This document shows positions 8,579-17,849 of a stretch of 64,000 bases of DNA, piece by piece (within the stretch, counting starts at the first letter, position 1; each line of letters begins with the position of its first letter). This stretch comes from Shewanella colwelliana ATCC 39565. GTDB lineage: Bacteria; Pseudomonadota; Gammaproteobacteria; Enterobacterales; Shewanellaceae. Made by a program: the position numbers and the translations under genes. Under the pieces are notes generated by a model. The model saw only the letters and a program-made list of their open reading frames with translations, did no database searches and was not told the origin of the DNA. The DNA lies in assembly GCF_000518705.1 (NCBI RefSeq), contig NZ_KI912480.1, positions 44,713 to 108,712 on the forward strand, given 5' to 3'.

Positions 8579-9192
8579 TCTGCGCTCTCTTGATTAAAAG
8601 CATGCTGCCAACGCACAAAGGGGTCCGAAAACTTTACCTTTTTTGGACTAAATACGTCGGGTTTATACGGCCAATATTTCTTAACATGATTTTTCAACCA
8701 GAAAACAGTATCGTCATGCTCGTTATGGTTTTCATCAGTCAATATTTCAACTAAGTTTTGATAGCCAAATAGACCACCACAATCTTCCGGGGGACAAGCC
8801 ATTTCACCAGCGATGCACAGAGGATATTCCGATTCCATAGAACTCAAAAACATGCCGACTAAGGTGATTTCATGATGCCAATGGTCGCCAAAGTCATATA
8901 CGTAATCGATTGTGTTTCCCAAAGCAGTAAAGTATTTTTTTATTGAGAACTCCCAACCCGCAACAGTGCTTTCGTCGAACTCTGACTCAGGAAGACCAAT
9001 TCTCATTCCTTTTGTTGGGCCAGCCTTGCGTGGCGTAAAATCATGTAAATGGTAGTCAAGCCATCCCATCGCATCTTGTATCGCAACATGCAGCTCCCAA
9101 AAATTGTAGTGATCAGGCACGTCAATTTCTCGCCAAATTTCCGGTTCGCTTCCGACTAGTGAAACCCTAAAGCGGAAAATTTTTTGATACAT
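8575..9192 (-). CDS. Plasmid pRiA4b ORF-3-like protein
   Basis: A cytoplasmic protein of about 205 residues in the pRiA4b ORF-3 family (IS1096/TnpR-associated fold). Family features seen: an N-terminal Y-Q-K-I-F-R-F-R-V-S-L strand, WELHVAIQDAMGWLDYHLH, then YVYDFGDHWHHEI and a cysteine region CPPEDCGGLFGY. The ATG at 9192 has AGGA eight bases upstream and gives the usual family start. The function of the family is unknown. The four-base overlap with rfbA places both in one transcript, an unusual pairing. Confidence 0.85.
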   Translation of the reverse strand: MYQKIFRFRVSLVGSEPEIWREIDVPDHYNFWELHVAIQDAMGWLDYHLHDFTPRKAGPTKGMRIGLPESEFDESTVAGWEFSIKKYFTALGNTIDYVYDFGDHWHHEITLVGMFLSSMESEYPLCIAGEMACPPEDCGGLFGYQNLVEILTDENHNEHDDTVFWLKNHVKKYWPYKPDVFSPKKVKFSDPFVRWQHAFNQESAE

Positions 9193-9388
9193 AATTAATC
9201 CTATAAATCTCGACATTAGCGACTGAAAACTAACTACCTTGAAAAACACCGCCAAGTGTACTCTGTATGTAATATTAATACCTCAGGTGTTTTTCAAGGT
9301 ATTAAAATGTCTAAGATAAACCGGCTAATCTATGACAAAGCCTAAATAGTATCCATCTATTGAAGTTGGGCGTTTCGGACTTTAAACG

Positions 9389-9420
9389 AAAAATGCCACT
9401 ACCTTTAAAAGATAGTGGCA
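9389..9420 (-). terminator. Rho-independent terminator of glmM
   Basis: On the minus strand, TGCCACTA and TAGTGGCA form an 8-bp stem followed by TTTTT. It lies 35-66 bp past the glmM stop codon. Confidence 0.85.
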
Positions 9421-9454
9421 CCAGTAAATCTACAACGAGTAAAAATTAAACGTC

Positions 9455-10813
9455 TTAAACACCTGCGGTAGAAACAGCTTTTGCAATCGCATCAGCTTGC
9501 ACTTGTGACATTTCAGGATCGGTCGACTCTACCATAACGCGGATTAATGGTTCGGTGCCCGATTTACGCAGTAATACACGGCCATTATCTGCTAATACTT
9601 GCTCTGCTTTGGCTACAGCATTTTTAACACTGTCAGATGCTATGATTTCATCGGCGTTATTTTCAGTTAAACGTACATTGATAAGCACCTGTGGTAACTT
9701 GCTCATCCCTGATGCGACATCGGCTAACGTCGTTTGTGATTTCAATACCGCTTGAAGAACCAAGAGTGACGCCACAATGCCATCACCCGTTGTCGCATAG
9801 TTCAAATCTAATATGTGGCCAGAACCTTCACCGCCGAGCTTCCATCCTGTCGCTTTAAGCTGCTCAACCACATAGCGATCGCCGACTTTTGCACGAATAA
9901 AAGGAATATCCAATGCTTTTAGTGCCAGCTCTAAGCCAAGATTGGACATTAAAGTGCCTACAACGCCGCCGTTTAAGGTCCCGTCTTTTTTCGCAGCCTG
10001 AGCCAAGATATATAAAATTTGATCGCCATCAACCACATGCCCCTTATGATCAACAAACATTACGCGGTCGGCATCGCCATCCAGTGCAATACCTAAATCA
10101 GCCTCATGCACCATAACTGCAGTCTGCAAGCTATCTAGGCTAGTTGCCCCACAATGTTCATTGATATTAAGCCCATTAGGCTTATCATTGATACTTATGA
10201 CTTCGGCGCCTAATTCACGATAGACATTAGGCGCAATATGATAGGCCGCACCATTAGCACTATCAACGACAATTTTCAGCCCAGCCAGACTCAAATCATT
10301 CGCAAAGGTCCCTTTGCAAAACTCAATATAGCGACCCGCAGCATCATTAATTCTGCGCACTTTTCCTAAATGTTCTGATGCAACACATTGCATTGCGTTG
10401 TGATTAATCGCTTTATCAAGCAATGCTTCTATTTCAAGCTCTTGCTCATCATTAAGCTTAGTGCCTGAGTTAGAGAAAAACTTTATGCCATTGTCATAAA
10501 AAGGATTATGAGAAGCACTAATCACCACACCGGCATCGGCGCGAAATGTCGATGCTAAGTAAGCAACGGCAGGTGTCGGCATTGGGCCAACTAATGCGAC
10601 ATTAATACCCGCCGCAGAAAGACCCGCTTCTATTGCAGATTCGAGCATATAACCACTGATACGAGTGTCTTTGCCAATCAATACCTCTTTTGTTCCGCTC
10701 GACGCCAATACTGTACCTGCAGCCCAACCTAATTTCATCGCAAAATCTGGCGTGATAGGAAACTCACCGACTTTTCCGCGAACACCGTCGGTACCAAAAT
10801 ATTTTCTAGACAT
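9455..10813 (-). CDS. glmM: Phosphoglucosamine mutase (GlmM paralogue)
   Basis: GlmM converts glucosamine-6-phosphate to glucosamine-1-phosphate on the way to UDP-GlcNAc. Seen: FGTDGVRG (6-13), the phosphoserine loop ISASHNP with Ser101, the metal site DGDADR, sugar loop GEGSGH and phosphate loop RKSGTEPLIRVM. Length (452) is normal. The ATG at 10813 gives the standard MSRKYFGTDG start. The housekeeping glmM of related bacteria lies beside folP/ftsH; a copy here, behind the polysaccharide operon whose sugars derive from UDP-GlcNAc, is probably a dedicated paralogue. Only about 20 bp lie between the preceding terminator and the start codon, so it may depend on read-through or an internal promoter. 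Confidence 0.9.
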   Translation of the reverse strand: MSRKYFGTDGVRGKVGEFPITPDFAMKLGWAAGTVLASSGTKEVLIGKDTRISGYMLESAIEAGLSAAGINVALVGPMPTPAVAYLASTFRADAGVVISASHNPFYDNGIKFFSNSGTKLNDEQELEIEALLDKAINHNAMQCVASEHLGKVRRINDAAGRYIEFCKGTFANDLSLAGLKIVVDSANGAAYHIAPNVYRELGAEVISINDKPNGLNINEHCGATSLDSLQTAVMVHEADLGIALDGDADRVMFVDHKGHVVDGDQILYILAQAAKKDGTLNGGVVGTLMSNLGLELALKALDIPFIRAKVGDRYVVEQLKATGWKLGGEGSGHILDLNYATTGDGIVASLLVLQAVLKSQTTLADVASGMSKLPQVLINVRLTENNADEIIASDSVKNAVAKAEQVLADNGRVLLRKSGTEPLIRVMVESTDPEMSQVQADAIAKAVSTAGV

Positions 10814-10833
10814 ATTAAATTTCCATGTAAACA

Positions 10834-10860
10834 AAAAAGCCAATTCTAAGAATTGGCTTT
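10834..10860 (-). terminator. Intrinsic terminator at the end of the polysaccharide operon
   Basis: On the minus strand AAAGCCAATTC and GAATTGGCTTT form an 11-bp perfect stem with a three-base loop, followed by a T-run (TTTTTTG including the stem end). It lies about 55 bp past the stop of the WbpM-like gene and ends 20 bp before the glmM start codon. Confidence 0.85.
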
Positions 10861-10914
10861 AATAGGTTTTAACTAAAAAAATCATAAATTAAAATCAGAC
10901 ATTATACTAATCGT

Positions 10915-12864
10915 TTAAGACACGAAAGGAACAACTTTGTCATCAACTATCGTATTATCTTGATTGCTTTGATTACGCTGCATCCAAACTAGATCACAAA
11001 TACCATCAGTCGGATTAAAACCCGTTGGAGTTGTAAGCAAAATATCCCTAATCACTTCATGTTGGAAATTATGACAAGCTTTATCTAAGCGGTCTAAAAT
11101 AGCCTCAAGTTCGCTCCAAGTTAAGCAGACTTCATTAGCAGTCATAATACGCTCATGTTCAGTACCTGTGACATCATCACCAATCAAAAGCTCTTCATAG
11201 AGTTTTTCGCCGGGACGTAATCCACTAAACTCAATGGCAATGTCGCCGTCAGGATGAGTGTCATCTTTAACTTCAAATCCGCTTAAACGGATCATTTTAG
11301 AGGCCAAATCGACAATTTTTACCGACTTACCCATGTCCAGTACAAACACATCACCGCCTTTACCCATCGCGCCCGCTTGAATCACAAGTTGTGATGCTTC
11401 AGGAATGGTCATAAAGAAACGGGTTATTTCAGGGTGGGTGACGGTTACAGGTCCACCATTGGCGATTTGCTTACGAAATAGCGGAACAACAGAACCCGAT
11501 GAACCCAATACATTGCCAAATCGAACCATACAAAAACGAGTCTGATGGTTAGCATTAGCCGACAGTGCTTGTAACACTAATTCGGCCATACGCTTAGTCG
11601 TGCCCATCACATTCGTAGGTCTTACTGCTTTGTCAGTACTCACCAACACAAAGGTTTCCACCTTGGCAGCTATTGAAGCGCGGGCCGTATAAAGCGTACC
11701 AAAAATGTTGTTGCGCACGCCTTCTACCACATTGTGTTCAACAAGCGGCACATGCTTATATGCTGCAGCGTGATAAACTGTTTGGACTTCAAACGCCTCC
11801 ATCACAGCTTGAACTCGATTCTCTCGTTGAACAGAACCCATCATAGGTAATATTTCAACGTCTAAGTCGAGTTCTTTTGCTGTAGCACTCAATTCGCGCT
11901 CAATGGAATATAACCCGAATTCGGATAACTCAAATAGCACCAACTTTTTAGGTGCTTGTTTTAAAATCTGCCTACAAAGCTCAGAACCAATTGAACCGCC
12001 TGCACCTGTCACCATTACCACTTTATTTCGAATATTTGCAGCTAAAAGGTCGCCTCGTGGCGTAACAGAATCTCGCCCCAGTAAATCGTCTATTTCGACT
12101 TCTTTAATGTCACTATAAAGCTTGGTCCCATTCACTAAATCAGCCATGGCAGGTAAAGTCAGTATTTGTACAGCAAGGGGTTCTAGTCGCGTTAAGATCG
12201 CCTGACGACGAGAACGAGAAGCACTAGGCATCGCAAGTAAAATCTTAGTCGCTGACTTTTGTTTTACTAACTTACGAATGATTGAGGGTGAATGAACGTG
12301 GACACCTTGGATCACGGTGCCGTGCAAGCTCTCATCATCATCGACAAAAGCAAAAGGATAATACTCGTGGCTTTGGGCCAGTGACGAAAGCAGCTGTCTG
12401 CCACTGACACCCGCACCATAAATGATGACAGGCTCACCAATACGTTTCATGCCGGAGCCAACCAATGAGCGAACTATCGCCCTTGAACCACCAATAAATA
12501 CCAGAGAAAAGGCTGCATAGATCACTGGCACTGTCCGAGGCAACTGCGCATCAATATAATACGCAAAAAGTACTAATGACACAGTCGAAAACATCACCCC
12601 TACGCCAATTGCCGTTAAGGCTTGTAATCCCATATAACGCAAAACCGCGCGGTATAAACCTAGCTTAGCAAATACAGCTAAGCTTATTGGCACAACAATA
12701 AACAGTAACAGCCAATTGTGAGTATTAGCTAATACAACCACATCATCTATACGCACGAGCAATGCCGTCCAAAATGCTAAACAGAGAAATACGGCATCGA
12801 CACATAGACTAACGAGACGCTTATGAGCACGTTTTAAACCAAACAAGCTTTGCAAAAAATCCAT
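10915..12864 (-). CDS. WbpM/PglF-like nucleotide-sugar 4,6-dehydratase (membrane)
   Basis: An inner-membrane enzyme of about 649 residues. Four N-terminal membrane spans (about 20-130) are followed by a first Rossmann-like domain (IYGAGVSGRQLL) and a catalytic short-chain dehydrogenase domain (VTGAGGSIGSELCRQI). The active-site pattern STDKAVRPTNVMGTTKR has Met in place of the usual Tyr, typical of FlaA1/WbpM/PglF enzymes. These turn UDP-GlcNAc into the 4-keto-6-deoxy sugar used for bacillosamine or QuiNAc-type sugars. The ATG at 12864 has GGAG six bases upstream. With the DegT aminotransferase, GNAT and PglC-like genes it completes a bacillosamine-type pathway. Last gene before the terminator. 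Confidence 0.9.
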   Translation of the reverse strand: MDFLQSLFGLKRAHKRLVSLCVDAVFLCLAFWTALLVRIDDVVVLANTHNWLLLFIVVPISLAVFAKLGLYRAVLRYMGLQALTAIGVGVMFSTVSLVLFAYYIDAQLPRTVPVIYAAFSLVFIGGSRAIVRSLVGSGMKRIGEPVIIYGAGVSGRQLLSSLAQSHEYYPFAFVDDDESLHGTVIQGVHVHSPSIIRKLVKQKSATKILLAMPSASRSRRQAILTRLEPLAVQILTLPAMADLVNGTKLYSDIKEVEIDDLLGRDSVTPRGDLLAANIRNKVVMVTGAGGSIGSELCRQILKQAPKKLVLFELSEFGLYSIERELSATAKELDLDVEILPMMGSVQRENRVQAVMEAFEVQTVYHAAAYKHVPLVEHNVVEGVRNNIFGTLYTARASIAAKVETFVLVSTDKAVRPTNVMGTTKRMAELVLQALSANANHQTRFCMVRFGNVLGSSGSVVPLFRKQIANGGPVTVTHPEITRFFMTIPEASQLVIQAGAMGKGGDVFVLDMGKSVKIVDLASKMIRLSGFEVKDDTHPDGDIAIEFSGLRPGEKLYEELLIGDDVTGTEHERIMTANEVCLTWSELEAILDRLDKACHNFQHEVIRDILLTTPTGFNPTDGICDLVWMQRNQSNQDNTIVDDKVVPFVS

Positions 12865-13135
12865 TTTTCGCTCCAAAAAATTTAAATTCATAATGTACTA
12901 CATCTTAAAGTACGGGACTCGACAACAATACAATCGCTAAGACCGTCATGTTATCACATCAATCGAGCCATAGGGATCACCATCGAAGTTTGTTACGAAA
13001 GGATACAGACTCCAAGGGATAACGACCAACTATCACTTGGAGAACACGATACCGAAGCTATAGGTTTGGGTACCGAATCCCCCCATGAGACACTTAATCG
13101 GCCTTCCTATAGGAATGACCGATTGTATGTATGAT

Positions 13136-13729
13136 TTACCTACTGACAATTTTAAAAAGGGTTTTAAAAATAATATAGATATCTAAACCTATATTATTGT
13201 TTCTTACGTATTCAACGTAATACTTTTGCTTGATAGGTAAAATAATATCTATGTATGCTTGTCGATGATCACTGTATCCGGACAGAATCTCATTCTCGTC
13301 AACCATTTCAATTGAAGCAAGATCTGTAATCCCAGGGCGAACTGACAACACTTCTTTTTTAACCGCATAGGGATAACAATCGATAAACTCTTGAACTTCT
13401 GGCCGAGGGCCAACCAAGCTCATTCGCCCAAGAAAGACATCAATCAATTGAGGTAACTCATCAATTTTTGATTTACGCAAAAAAAGCCCAGATCGAGTCA
13501 CTCTCGAATCCGCCCCTACGGTTAATCTACCTAAAGACTCAGAATCTCGCCTCATGGTGCGAAATTTATGGATCCGAAACGACGTACCATTTCGGCCTAC
13601 TCTGACCTGTCGAAAAAATACAGGCCCCTTGGAGTCCAGCTTTATCCACGCTGAGATAACCAAAAACAAGGGGAAAAGTGCTAAAAGCCCAAAGGAAGAA
13701 CACAACAGGTCAAAACATCTTTTAGCCAT
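13136..13729 (-). CDS. PglC-like initiating sugar-1-phosphate transferase
   Basis: A 197-residue monotopic phosphoglycosyl transferase. It starts the repeat unit by moving a sugar-1-phosphate from UDP-sugar to undecaprenyl phosphate in the inner membrane. Seen: hydrophobic re-entrant segment (about 8-28), KFRTMRRDSE, the catalytic Asp-Glu pair in KIDELPQL, and MSLVGPRPE. The short form without extra spans resembles PglC/WcaJ C-terminal domains. It overlaps the end of the aminotransferase gene by eight bases, the PglC/PglE neighbourhood seen in bacillosamine systems. The sugar is inferred to be a 2,4-diamino-2,4,6-trideoxyhexose. Confidence 0.9.
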   Translation of the reverse strand: MAKRCFDLLCSSFGLLALFPLFLVISAWIKLDSKGPVFFRQVRVGRNGTSFRIHKFRTMRRDSESLGRLTVGADSRVTRSGLFLRKSKIDELPQLIDVFLGRMSLVGPRPEVQEFIDCYPYAVKKEVLSVRPGITDLASIEMVDENEILSGYSDHRQAYIDIILPIKQKYYVEYVRNNNIGLDIYIIFKTLFKIVSR

Positions 13730-14885
13730 TTATGAGTACCTGTCTTACAGCCGCAACTACACGACCTAAATCATCATCACTCATCTTAGTGTATAAAGGT
13801 AGAGTAACCTCAGATTCGAAAATCCGTTGCGCTACTGGAAACATCTCGGGTGTCAAATTATAAGTATCACGCCAATAAGGATGAAGATGTAAAGGAATAA
13901 AATGCACAGAACAACCAATTCCTAGCTTTGCCATTTTTTCAATAAAGCTGTCTCGACAAATAACGGCTTCATCTTTGAGGCGGAGAGGAAACAAATGCCA
14001 AGCATGAGAACAGTCTAGACCTGGTAGTGCAGGTAATTCTATTGGTAAATCTTCCAGTGCTTCATAGTAATAATTAGCTAACTTCTGACGTCTACTCTGG
14101 AATTCAGGAAGTTTTTTAAGCTGGTGAATGCCAATAGCTGCCGCAATATCTGGCATATTGTATTTATAACCAGGTGCAACAACTTCATAAGACCAAGCAG
14201 GCTTTGTCGATGTATAACGATCGAAAGCATCGCGGCTAATACCGTGTAAACGCATTACCTTGCAACGTTTTGCAATTTCTTCATTTGCAGTAACAACCAT
14301 ACCACCTTCACCGGTAGTCATTGTTTTATTTGCATAAAAACTAAACACTGTTGCATCACTACCCAAAGTGCCGATCAGATTCCCCTTGTATTTAGTTGGT
14401 AAAGCATGCGCAGCATCCTCTATCACCTTAATTCCACGTTCATTAGCAAGCTTTAAAATAGGTTCCATATCACAAGCTAAACCTGCGAAGTGGACAGGCA
14501 CGACAGCCTTTGTCTTATGCGTTATTGCTTTTTGAAAATGTGCAGCCGTCATATTAAAAGTGTGCTCATCTACATCAACCATTACAGGAGTAGCTCCCAA
14601 ATAACGCACGATCTCAGCTGTTGCTGTAAACGTATATGTAGGAACAATAACCTCATCACCAGGGCCAACACCTACAGCTTCTAAAGCCAAGTGTAATCCT
14701 GATGTCGCAGAATTCACTGCCACCGCTTCAAGTTCTGGACGGCCTAGAAACGATATAAAATCCTCTTCAAGTCGCTTGGCTTTAGGCCCAGTTGTTACCC
14801 AACCAGAGCGCAATGAATCTACGACTTCGGCAATTTCTTCTTCGCCAATTTCAGGTAGAGCAAACGGTAAAAAATCTGTACTCAT
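13722..14885 (-). CDS. DegT/DnrJ/EryC1/StrS aminotransferase (PglE-like)
   Basis: A PLP-dependent nucleotide-sugar aminotransferase of about 387 residues. It puts an amino group on a keto-sugar, here most likely C4 of UDP-2-acetamido-4-keto-2,6-dideoxyhexose made by the WbpM-like enzyme. Seen: ATSGLHLAL, DEVIVPTYTFTAT, EDAAHALP with the PLP-ring Asp, and the Schiff-base lysine in YANKTMTTGEGG. The start at ATG 14885 follows GAAGAG; an upstream in-frame TTG at 14903 is possible. Neighbouring genes are the acetyltransferase just upstream and the PglC-like gene overlapping downstream. Confidence 0.92.
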   Translation of the reverse strand: MSTDFLPFALPEIGEEEIAEVVDSLRSGWVTTGPKAKRLEEDFISFLGRPELEAVAVNSATSGLHLALEAVGVGPGDEVIVPTYTFTATAEIVRYLGATPVMVDVDEHTFNMTAAHFQKAITHKTKAVVPVHFAGLACDMEPILKLANERGIKVIEDAAHALPTKYKGNLIGTLGSDATVFSFYANKTMTTGEGGMVVTANEEIAKRCKVMRLHGISRDAFDRYTSTKPAWSYEVVAPGYKYNMPDIAAAIGIHQLKKLPEFQSRRQKLANYYYEALEDLPIELPALPGLDCSHAWHLFPLRLKDEAVICRDSFIEKMAKLGIGCSVHFIPLHLHPYWRDTYNLTPEMFPVAQRIFESEVTLPLYTKMSDDDLGRVVAAVRQVLING

Positions 14886-14889
14886 CTCT

Positions 14890-15495
14890 TCAAACGACCT
14901 CAATTGATTTAATTAATCTTAACATTTCTCGTTGACCAGACTGCTTAAACTCTGACTCAATTGAGAATCCACATTTATAATAAAAGCCCAACACAGAGCC
15001 ATTTTCATTCTTGTCTGTAATTAGATAAACAGTCTCAGAAGTTCTCTTCTCAGATAGTAGTTCGTTCAAATCATTGACTAGAAACTTACCGATACCTTTG
15101 CCTTCTGAATAAGGGTCAACCGCTAAACTACTTAGCAAAAAGCTATTGTTAAGTCTTTCGACAGAGTCACCTTTGTAGAAGATCGCACCATATAGCTTTT
15201 TGATGACTAAAGATGGTTTTTTGATTAAACCTGGCGCAGCGGCTAAGAGAAATGACAGCCATTTTTCTTTTCTTAAATTTGAAAAAAAGACGTCTGGCTG
15301 TTCTGTGCCAGCAGAAAAACCAATTACTTTAGTGTCGACAACGACGACTCTTAGTAAACCTTTATCAATGAAACCTGTATATAGGAGAAGTAAGAATTTA
15401 GGCCCTAAGAAAGTCAAAAAAAAGCCCTCAAACGCATTGATATGGATCTCTACAATGCGCTCAACATCATTATACGTCGCGTTTCTAACTTCCAT
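14890..15495 (-). CDS. GNAT-family N-acyltransferase, sugar-modifying candidate
   Basis: A 201-residue GNAT protein with the acyl-CoA motif A region SSLAVDPYSEGKGIGKFLV (about 125-143). It lies between a GT4 glycosyltransferase and the DegT aminotransferase, so it probably acylates the new C4 amino group, as PglD does. PglD itself is a left-handed beta-helix (hexapeptide) enzyme, so a GNAT in this slot is a different fold and may put on another acyl group. It overlaps the GT4 stop by eleven bases. Acceptor and acyl group are inference. Confidence 0.8.
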   Translation of the reverse strand: MEVRNATYNDVERIVEIHINAFEGFFLTFLGPKFLLLLYTGFIDKGLLRVVVVDTKVIGFSAGTEQPDVFFSNLRKEKWLSFLLAAAPGLIKKPSLVIKKLYGAIFYKGDSVERLNNSFLLSSLAVDPYSEGKGIGKFLVNDLNELLSEKRTSETVYLITDKNENGSVLGFYYKCGFSIESEFKQSGQREMLRLIKSIEVV

Positions 15496-16699
15496 GTGAT
15501 ACTGCCTTTTTCAAAACTGAATCTAGTAAACGATAACCACTCTCCAAAGAAAACTTACTTAAATAAGTCTTCCTAGAATTGCTCCCTAACGACGCCCAAT
15601 CTTCACGACCATTTGATAATTCTCTGATCGCATCAGCTATAGACTCTGGATTACTTGGCGTCGGGTAATAACCACATTCACCTTCGCGAATGATATCTTG
15701 GGTTTCACCTGATACAGCCATAATGATTGGCTTGGCTAATGCAGTGTAAGACTGGGTTTTCGATGGTATTGTGATTTTGAACAGAGGTTCATCTCGAAGG
15801 TGAACTAGTAATGCATCACAATTAACCAGCTCTGAAAAAAGATCTTTAGGAGGGACATACCCTAAGAAATCGACATTCTTAAGCTTTAAGTCCTTCACTT
15901 CTTTCTCAAGAGTTTCCCTTTCAACACCACCACCTATAAGAGATAGATGAACATCAACATCACTCAGCAACCCCATCGCTTGAACCACTGACTTTAAGTC
16001 TTGCGCTGCGCCCAAGTTACCCGCATACGCCAGTTTTACGGTTGGGTTGGAAGTCACATTGTACGTCGACTGTTCCAAAGCCGAAGAAATCAAGGCTTCT
16101 TCTGGACACCAGTTATACACCACATCAATTTTATCTTCCTTGACCCCTCGCTCAATAAGAGTCTTCTTAAAACCTTCAGATAAAACGACAATTTGACTGG
16201 AACATTTATAAACTAAGCGACACCAACCACCAATTAAGGAGGTCACGAATTTATTGCTGCCAAGCCCCGTCGCCGCCAATGAGTCAGGCCACAAATCTTG
16301 TACATCGGTAATGTATGGAACGCGTTTGAATAACGCCATTAACATACCAATCAACCCCGTCGTAGATTGAGGATGATAGGTATAAACCACCGAAACATTT
16401 TTTGACTTCAACGCAAATAGCAATGCCATCAACGTAAAACTAATGTAACTCCACGCCCTAGATAACTTTGATTTGGAGTGGGAGATATGAGACCAAACCC
16501 GTGTGATTTTAACTTGGTCTTCGTAACTCTTGTCGACTAGCTTTACTTTATATCCGTCATACACTTTCCCCACCGGGTAGTTAGGGAAAGTCGTAATGAC
16601 TTCTACTTCATGGCCTTGGTCAACCCAGTGTTTCATTAAAGCGTGACCCTTAATGGAATACTCTGGGTCATACAACTGACTAATGAATAGAACTTTCAT
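15485..16699 (-). CDS. GT4-family glycosyltransferase (WbuB-like)
   Basis: A cytoplasmic GT-B glycosyltransferase of 404 residues. N-terminal KVLFISQLYDPEYSIKG and HWVDQGHEVEVIT, then DVQDLWPDSLAATG and AYAGNLGAAQDL, and a C-terminal donor site with E-x7-E-like spacing. This resembles WbuB-type L-FucNAc transferases. The ATG at 16699 gives a standard start, four bases after the 2-epimerase stop. Since the three preceding genes make UDP-L-FucNAc, it most likely adds L-FucNAc to the lipid-linked first sugar; the specificity is inferred. Confidence 0.85.
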   Translation of the reverse strand: MKVLFISQLYDPEYSIKGHALMKHWVDQGHEVEVITTFPNYPVGKVYDGYKVKLVDKSYEDQVKITRVWSHISHSKSKLSRAWSYISFTLMALLFALKSKNVSVVYTYHPQSTTGLIGMLMALFKRVPYITDVQDLWPDSLAATGLGSNKFVTSLIGGWCRLVYKCSSQIVVLSEGFKKTLIERGVKEDKIDVVYNWCPEEALISSALEQSTYNVTSNPTVKLAYAGNLGAAQDLKSVVQAMGLLSDVDVHLSLIGGGVERETLEKEVKDLKLKNVDFLGYVPPKDLFSELVNCDALLVHLRDEPLFKITIPSKTQSYTALAKPIIMAVSGETQDIIREGECGYYPTPSNPESIADAIRELSNGREDWASLGSNSRKTYLSKFSLESGYRLLDSVLKKAVSHGS

Positions 16700-16703
16700 T
16701 GGA

Positions 16704-17849
16704 TTAGTATTCTTTCCAAACGACCCGTTTAACATAGTCTGTATAAGAGTGAATAATACGTACCACCTTATCAGACACATTTGGCATGCTGTAATCTTCT
16801 ACTTGACGTAGTAAACGAGTTTCGCCTGACGGCTGGCTTTCCAGCACTTTCAAACCTTGCATTACGCGCTCAACAGCTAGACCAACCATCATTACTGACG
16901 CTTCTTCCATACCTTCAGGTCTTTCATGTGCTTCTCGCATGTTCAGCGCAGGGAAGTTCATGATTGAAGACTCTTCATTGATGGTGCCGCTATCAGAAAG
17001 AACCGCTTTTGCGTTCTTTTGAAGATGGTTGTAATCATGGAAGCCCATTGGCTTAAGTAGCTGGATATTCTTATGAAACTCTAGCCCTTGCGCCTCAATA
17101 CGATTTCTCGTACGTGGATGAGTAGAAACTATAAGTGGTAAGTCATAGCTTTCCGCGACCATGTTCAGCGTTTCAGCTAACTTCGCCAACTGCTTCGGAG
17201 AGTCCACATTCTCTTCACGATGCAAGCTCACTAAAAAGTATTCGCGTTGGTTTAGTTCCAGTCTTTGAAGAACATCCGAAGCGTCAACCTGATCCATATA
17301 ATGATTCAGAACTTCAAACATAGGACTGCCCGTCTTGATCACGCGATCAGCAGGTAAGCCTTCTGCAAGAAGGTAGTCACGAGCGATGGTGCTGTATGTT
17401 AGGTTGATATCAGAAGTGTGATCAACAATACGGCGGTTTGTCTCTTCAGGAACACGCTGATCAAAACAACGGTTGCCCGCTTCCATATGGAAGATTGGTA
17501 CTTTACGACGCTTTGCAGGCAAGGCTGAAATACATGAGTTAGTATCACCTAGTACAAGCATTGCTTCTGGCTGTACTTGCTCAAGCACTTCATCAACTTT
17601 GATAATCACTTGGCCAATGGTTTCTGCTGCATTTTTACCTGCTGCGTTTAGGAAATAATCTGGCTTTCGAACACCAAGATCATTAAAGAAAACTTCATTT
17701 AGCTCAAAGTCATAGTTTTGCCCAGTGTGAACTAAAATATGTTCACAGTGTTCGTCCAACTTAGCAATAACCCGTGATAAACGAATAATTTCAGGACGGG
17801 TTCCGACGACAGTCATTACTTTCATTTTAGCTATTGTATTCTGGGTCAT
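16704..17849 (-). CDS. wecB: Non-hydrolysing UDP-GlcNAc/FucNAc 2-epimerase (CapG/FnlC type)
   Basis: A 381-residue non-hydrolysing UDP-N-acetylhexosamine 2-epimerase. Seen: VVGTRPEIIRLSRV, HTGQNYD, VLGDTNS, FHMEAGNRCFDQRVPEETNRR and LSDSGTINEESS. Its place right after CapE- and CapF-like genes marks it as the third enzyme of the UDP-L-FucNAc pathway (CapG/FnlC) rather than the WecB of enterobacterial common antigen. Its ATG overlaps the CapF stop by four bases (ATGA), so translation is probably coupled; a second ATG lies at 17825. Confidence 0.93.
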   Translation of the reverse strand: MTQNTIAKMKVMTVVGTRPEIIRLSRVIAKLDEHCEHILVHTGQNYDFELNEVFFNDLGVRKPDYFLNAAGKNAAETIGQVIIKVDEVLEQVQPEAMLVLGDTNSCISALPAKRRKVPIFHMEAGNRCFDQRVPEETNRRIVDHTSDINLTYSTIARDYLLAEGLPADRVIKTGSPMFEVLNHYMDQVDASDVLQRLELNQREYFLVSLHREENVDSPKQLAKLAETLNMVAESYDLPLIVSTHPRTRNRIEAQGLEFHKNIQLLKPMGFHDYNHLQKNAKAVLSDSGTINEESSIMNFPALNMREAHERPEGMEEASVMMVGLAVERVMQGLKVLESQPSGETRLLRQVEDYSMPNVSDKVVRIIHSYTDYVKRVVWKEY

